This document shows, one piece after another, positions 61,226 through 64,000 of a stretch of DNA of 64,000 nucleotides (within the stretch, counting starts at the first letter, position 1; the number at the start of each line of letters is the position of its first letter). Source of the stretch: CAVVZJ01 sp963752755 (GTDB lineage Bacteria > Planctomycetota > Planctomycetia > Isosphaerales > Isosphaeraceae). Below the pieces are notes generated by a model. That model was not told the origin of the DNA. It saw only the letters and a program-made list of their open reading frames with translations, and searched no databases. The DNA lies in the NCBI GenBank assembly GCA_963752755.1, contig CAVVZJ010000001.1, forward strand, positions 868,001 through 932,000. The letters run 5' to 3'. The position numbers and the translations under genes were made by a program.

Positions 61226-62227
61226 CTACTCCCCGTAGGCGATGTAACGGTCGCCTGCGTCATCCTCATCGTCGTCGTCCGCCTCCCTCTGATCGCTGGC
61301 ATCCAGCTCGATGCTGAGCGCCTTGAGGCCGTCGAGCACCTCGTCGGAGACGTAGTGGTGATGAATGTCCAGCCTCTTCAAGCTGGATAGCGCCCCGCCC
61401 TGGAGCAACGCGAGGACGCCGGAATTGCCCAGGGTGCCGAGCGAGAGGTCGAGCGTATCGAGCCGGCGAAGGATCGGCGCCTCGGCCAGGGCAGCGGCGA
61501 TCTCGTCGCTAAGCCGTGTGTTTCGCAGGGCGAGCGACTTCAGGGCGGGGAAGCTCTCGCCCGAGAAGATCGGCGCGAGGTCCGCGACGGTCGTGTCGCC
61601 GCTGTAACTGCAGTCGCTCGACCAGGAGTCCCCCAGCCAGAGTTCCAAATGTTCCAGCTTCGGCAGGCGGCAGGCGGCCACGGCCTGGGAGACGGCCGCC
61701 GGCAGGCAGCCCGCCTCGAAGATCAAGGACCGCAGCGCCGCATGCTCCAACGGTCGGAAGACCAGGCACGGCTCTTCCCGCTCGCCGTACAACGACCCCG
61801 AGCCCCGGACTCGAAGCTGCTCCATCGCGGGGAACGCCTCCAGCAAAGGTGTCACGTCGCTTTGCTTGATCCAGGTGATCTCCTGCTCTTCGCTGACGAT
61901 GTCGCCGAGGAAAATCGCCCGCAGGCTGGTGAGCCGGTCCCGGCCGGACACGAGCTTCGCGACGACCCCGTCCGACTTGAGTTCGACGTCTTCGCTATCG
62001 TCCCACCACGGCCCGATGACCAGGCTGACCACCCGACCGACCTGCGGGTCGGCCAGGAACTGGTCAAGCTGCGCCTGGAACGCCACCTCGCCGATCGCGT
62101 CCCCGTAGTCGAAGCTCCGCCCCACGCGCTGGGCGAACTTCGCCGGCTCGACGATCCCTTCCTCCGGGTCATACGAGCGGACGGGGAGCCCTGCGAACTC
62201 GCGGACGTGTTCTCCGAGCGTGGACAT
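61226..62227 (-). CDS. STM4015 family leucine-rich-repeat protein (second copy)
   Basis: A 333-residue protein from ATG 62227, preceded by a strong GAAGGAGGT site. It starts MSTLGEHVREFAGLPVRSYD and has leucine-rich repeats from about residue 90 on (LTSLRAIFLGDIVSEEQEIT, FPAMEQLRVRGSGSLYGERE, LPKLEHLELWLGDSWSSDCS, FPALKSLALRNTRLSDEIAA, SLKRLDIHHHYVSDEVLDGL). The tail is acidic (EADDDDEDDAGDRYIAYGE). Its last repeat is almost identical to that of the neighbouring copy. LRRs bind proteins or peptides. The stop abuts the STM4014 start. Confidence 0.88.
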   Translation of the reverse strand: MSTLGEHVREFAGLPVRSYDPEEGIVEPAKFAQRVGRSFDYGDAIGEVAFQAQLDQFLADPQVGRVVSLVIGPWWDDSEDVELKSDGVVAKLVSGRDRLTSLRAIFLGDIVSEEQEITWIKQSDVTPLLEAFPAMEQLRVRGSGSLYGEREEPCLVFRPLEHAALRSLIFEAGCLPAAVSQAVAACRLPKLEHLELWLGDSWSSDCSYSGDTTVADLAPIFSGESFPALKSLALRNTRLSDEIAAALAEAPILRRLDTLDLSLGTLGNSGVLALLQGGALSSLKRLDIHHHYVSDEVLDGLKALSIELDASDQREADDDDEDDAGDRYIAYGE

Positions 62228-62282
62228 CGCTCCAGACCTCCTTCGGTGAGCAGGCCGTCCCCCGGCCCGCATGCGGGTCGGT

Positions 62283-63218
62283 TCATTCCCCCACGGCCAC
62301 GTAACGTTCGCCGTCGTTCTCGTCAGCGTCCTGCTGGTCGTCGGCGTTGAGTTCGATGCCGAGGGCCTTGAGGCCGTCGAGCACCTCGTCGGAGACGTAG
62401 TGGTGATGAATGTCCAGCCGCTTCAAGCTGGATAGCGCCCCGCCCTGGAGCAAGGCAACGACCCCCTCGTCGCCGAGCGTGCCGAGCGAGAGGTCGAGCA
62501 CTTCGATCCGTCGCAAGACCGGCGCGTCGGCCAGCGCCACGGCCAGCACGTCGGCGCCGTCGAAGTCGCGCAGACCCAGGTATTTCAGCTTCGGGAATAC
62601 CTCGCCGCTCAGGATCGGGGCCAGATCCGCGACGGTGGCACCGCCGCCGTAATACTCGTCTCCCAGCCAGAGTTCCAGGTGCTCCAGGTTCGGCAGTTGC
62701 GCCGCGGCGACCGTTCGCACGACCTCGCCATCTAGGCCGCCGCTCTCGATCACCAGGACGCGCAGCGAATCATGACTCAACCCGTCGCCGAACGACAGGT
62801 TGTTCCCCCCGCGGACCCGGAAATGCTCCAGCGCTGGGAAGGCTGCGAGCAACGGAGAGACGTCCGACTGGTTGATCCACGAGATCTCGCACTCGTCGTA
62901 GGTGATGTCCCCGAAGAAGAGAGCCTTGAGGCTCCGCAACCGGTCCTTCGCCGCCACGAGGGATGCGACGAGGCTCGACGAGTCGCTCTGACCATCGTAG
63001 AGCCCCTCCCAGGGCCCGATGACCAGCGCCACGACCTGCGAGGCCGCCGGGTCGTCGAGGAATCGGCTCAGGAGCGACTCCATCGACCGCCCCGTGGGTG
63101 GATCGTACTCGGAGGCGAGACGCGGAGCCGAGTCCAGTGGGTCCTGAATGCCCTCCTCGGGGTCATACTCGCGAACCGGTAAGCCTGCAAATTCCTCGGG
63201 ATGCTCGGAGATCGTCAT
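62283..63218 (-). CDS. STM4015 family leucine-rich-repeat protein (first copy)
   Basis: A 311-residue protein from ATG 63218: MTISEHPEEFAGLPVREYDP, then LRR segments LRSLKALFFGDITYDECEIS, FPALEHFRVRGGNNLSFGDG, LPNLEHLELWLGDEYYGGGA, FPKLKYLGLRDFDGADVLAV and SLKRLDIHHHYVSDEVLDGL. The C-terminus is acidic (NADDQQDADENDGERYVAVG). It shares LEHLELWLGD, TVADLAPI and the whole final repeat with the copy at 61226, so the pair is a tandem duplication. It appears to be the first gene of the long minus-strand array; no clear promoter was found in the 240 bp upstream. Confidence 0.88.
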   Translation of the reverse strand: MTISEHPEEFAGLPVREYDPEEGIQDPLDSAPRLASEYDPPTGRSMESLLSRFLDDPAASQVVALVIGPWEGLYDGQSDSSSLVASLVAAKDRLRSLKALFFGDITYDECEISWINQSDVSPLLAAFPALEHFRVRGGNNLSFGDGLSHDSLRVLVIESGGLDGEVVRTVAAAQLPNLEHLELWLGDEYYGGGATVADLAPILSGEVFPKLKYLGLRDFDGADVLAVALADAPVLRRIEVLDLSLGTLGDEGVVALLQGGALSSLKRLDIHHHYVSDEVLDGLKALGIELNADDQQDADENDGERYVAVGE

Positions 63219-63458
63219 GGTGCCATTCCCACGATCCGGGCCTGATTCCGTCCCACGCGGATCATTCACCGATCAGCCGGACCTGAACTTTACCAGGGTG
63301 GCAACCCGACTTCAATCAATCAATCGAGCGTGCGCATGCGGCAACCCGCACCGCCCGTTCCCCGGGCAACCTTGCCTCGCCTGCGCTCATCGGACAGGGC
63401 CCGCTCGTAGGGATGCTCTGCGAGCGAGTCTCCGACCAGAACCGCCCCGTCCCGCCGA

Positions 63459-64000
63459 TCAGAACTGCTTGCGCTGGCGGCTCGACGGGATGCGTAGCGC
63501 CTTGCGATACTTCGTGACCGTCCGGCGCGCCACGGGGAAGCCGTGCTTGCCCAGCTCCTCGACGATCTCCTCGTCGGAAAGCGGGCTCGACTTGTCCTCC
63601 TTGGCGATGATCTCCAGCAGCTTCTGCTTGATCGTGTCCCAGGCGACCTCCTCGCCGTCGGCCGTGGTCGTGCCGCCGCCGAAGAACCGCTTCAGGGCGA
63701 AGATGCCGCGAGGGGTCTGCACCCACTTATCATCGACGGCCCGGCTGACGGTCGTGACGTGCACGCCCACCCGGTCGGCAATCTGCTGCATCTTCAAGGG
63801 TTCGATGTACTCGGGGCCCTTGTCGAGGAAGTCCTTCTGGTGGTCGATGATGGCGCGGGCGACCTTCAGCAGCGTGTTGCGCCTTTGCTCGATGCTCTCG
63901 ATCAGCCAGCGGGCCGACTGGATCTTCTTCTGGATGAACTCCCGAGCCGCCGGGTCGGCCTGCTTGTTCTTCAGGAGCCGTTGGTAGTGCTTCGAGATCG
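63459..64000 (-). CDS. rpoN: RNA polymerase sigma-54 factor RpoN, C-terminal part (cut by window edge)
   Basis: The frame is open to base 64000 and ends at 63459. Visible segments are KIQSARWLIESIEQRRNTLL, KVARAIIDHQKDFLDKGPEY, LKMQQIADRVGVHVTTVSRA (the sigma-54 HTH), TPRGIFALKRFF and, near the C-terminus, FPVARRTVTKYRKALRIPSS, which contains the RpoN box ARRTVTKYR that contacts the -24 element. About 180 of roughly 500 residues are present. The protein directs transcription from -12/-24 promoters with enhancer-binding proteins. It is a separate unit from the STM-type operon, 240 bp away. Confidence 0.96.
   Translation of the reverse strand, partial: ISKHYQRLLKNKQADPAAREFIQKKIQSARWLIESIEQRRNTLLKVARAIIDHQKDFLDKGPEYIEPLKMQQIADRVGVHVTTVSRAVDDKWVQTPRGIFALKRFFGGGTTTADGEEVAWDTIKQKLLEIIAKEDKSSPLSDEEIVEELGKHGFPVARRTVTKYRKALRIPSSRQRKQF

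Overview
This high-GC window looks chromosomal and planctomycete, most likely from the Isosphaeraceae/Gemmataceae side. The lineage markers are a DUF1559 prepilin-like protein with its small lipoprotein, a PEP-CTERM protein with HAF repeats, a DUF1080 protein, a kinesin-light-chain TPR protein, Gly-rich secreted proteins, a sulfatase and a sigma-54 C-terminus. No species can be named from the sequence alone.

Layout. 0-10 kb holds a truncated uvrA, a nucleoside-hydrolase-like gene, a PEP-CTERM gene, a badly frameshifted dicarboxylate symporter, a lipase, a GT4 glycosyltransferase and secreted proteins. 10-23 kb holds a HEPN-type protein, a DUF1559/lipoprotein pair and an ebo-like cluster: an EboB-type TatD hydrolase on the plus strand, and on the minus strand inositol-3-phosphate synthase, a TPR protein, two TIM-barrel proteins, a UbiA prenyltransferase and a phosphodiesterase-fold protein. 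A DUF1080 gene, an N-end-rule transferase and tRNA-Arg(TCG) follow. 23.4-35.7 kb looks like a genomic island next to that tRNA. It has remnants of a DNA adenine methylase, a transposase, an aldo/keto reductase and a PAPS-reductase-like gene, a VKOR gene split by a TA-flanked MITE, and an IS1-like element. Its functional core is an arsenic module: arsR, acr3, an ArsC-like phosphatase, an arsM with five Cys-Cys pairs, an MFS remnant and a TIGR04283-type glycosyltransferase. 36-43 kb has secreted planctomycete proteins, one with a 54-bp tandem repeat, and a sulfatase.

43-63.2 kb is the most interesting part: about 19 consecutive minus-strand genes, many overlapping by 4 bp. The downstream half (43.1-56.3 kb) resembles the NTP-dependent FtsH/MoxR/vWA ternary conflict systems. 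It encodes a vWA-like protein, a MoxR AAA+ ATPase, a WD40 propeller, a 1140-residue protein, a small acidic protein, an FtsH-like AAA metalloprotease with an intact HEAGH motif, several small orphan proteins including a tandem paralogue pair, a DUF6915 protein, an X6-like protein and a NrdG-like 4Fe-4S protein. The upstream half (56.4-63.2 kb) matches the uncharacterised STM4011-STM4015 families: two radical SAM enzymes, a hydrolase, an ATP-grasp-like protein and two tandem leucine-rich-repeat proteins, plus an inserted HAD phosphatase. The tight packing suggests, but does not prove, that the halves are expressed together. The window ends in the C-terminal part of rpoN.

Many genes carry single-base frameshifts, several in C or G runs. 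Some may be sequencing errors, so each broken gene is flagged.
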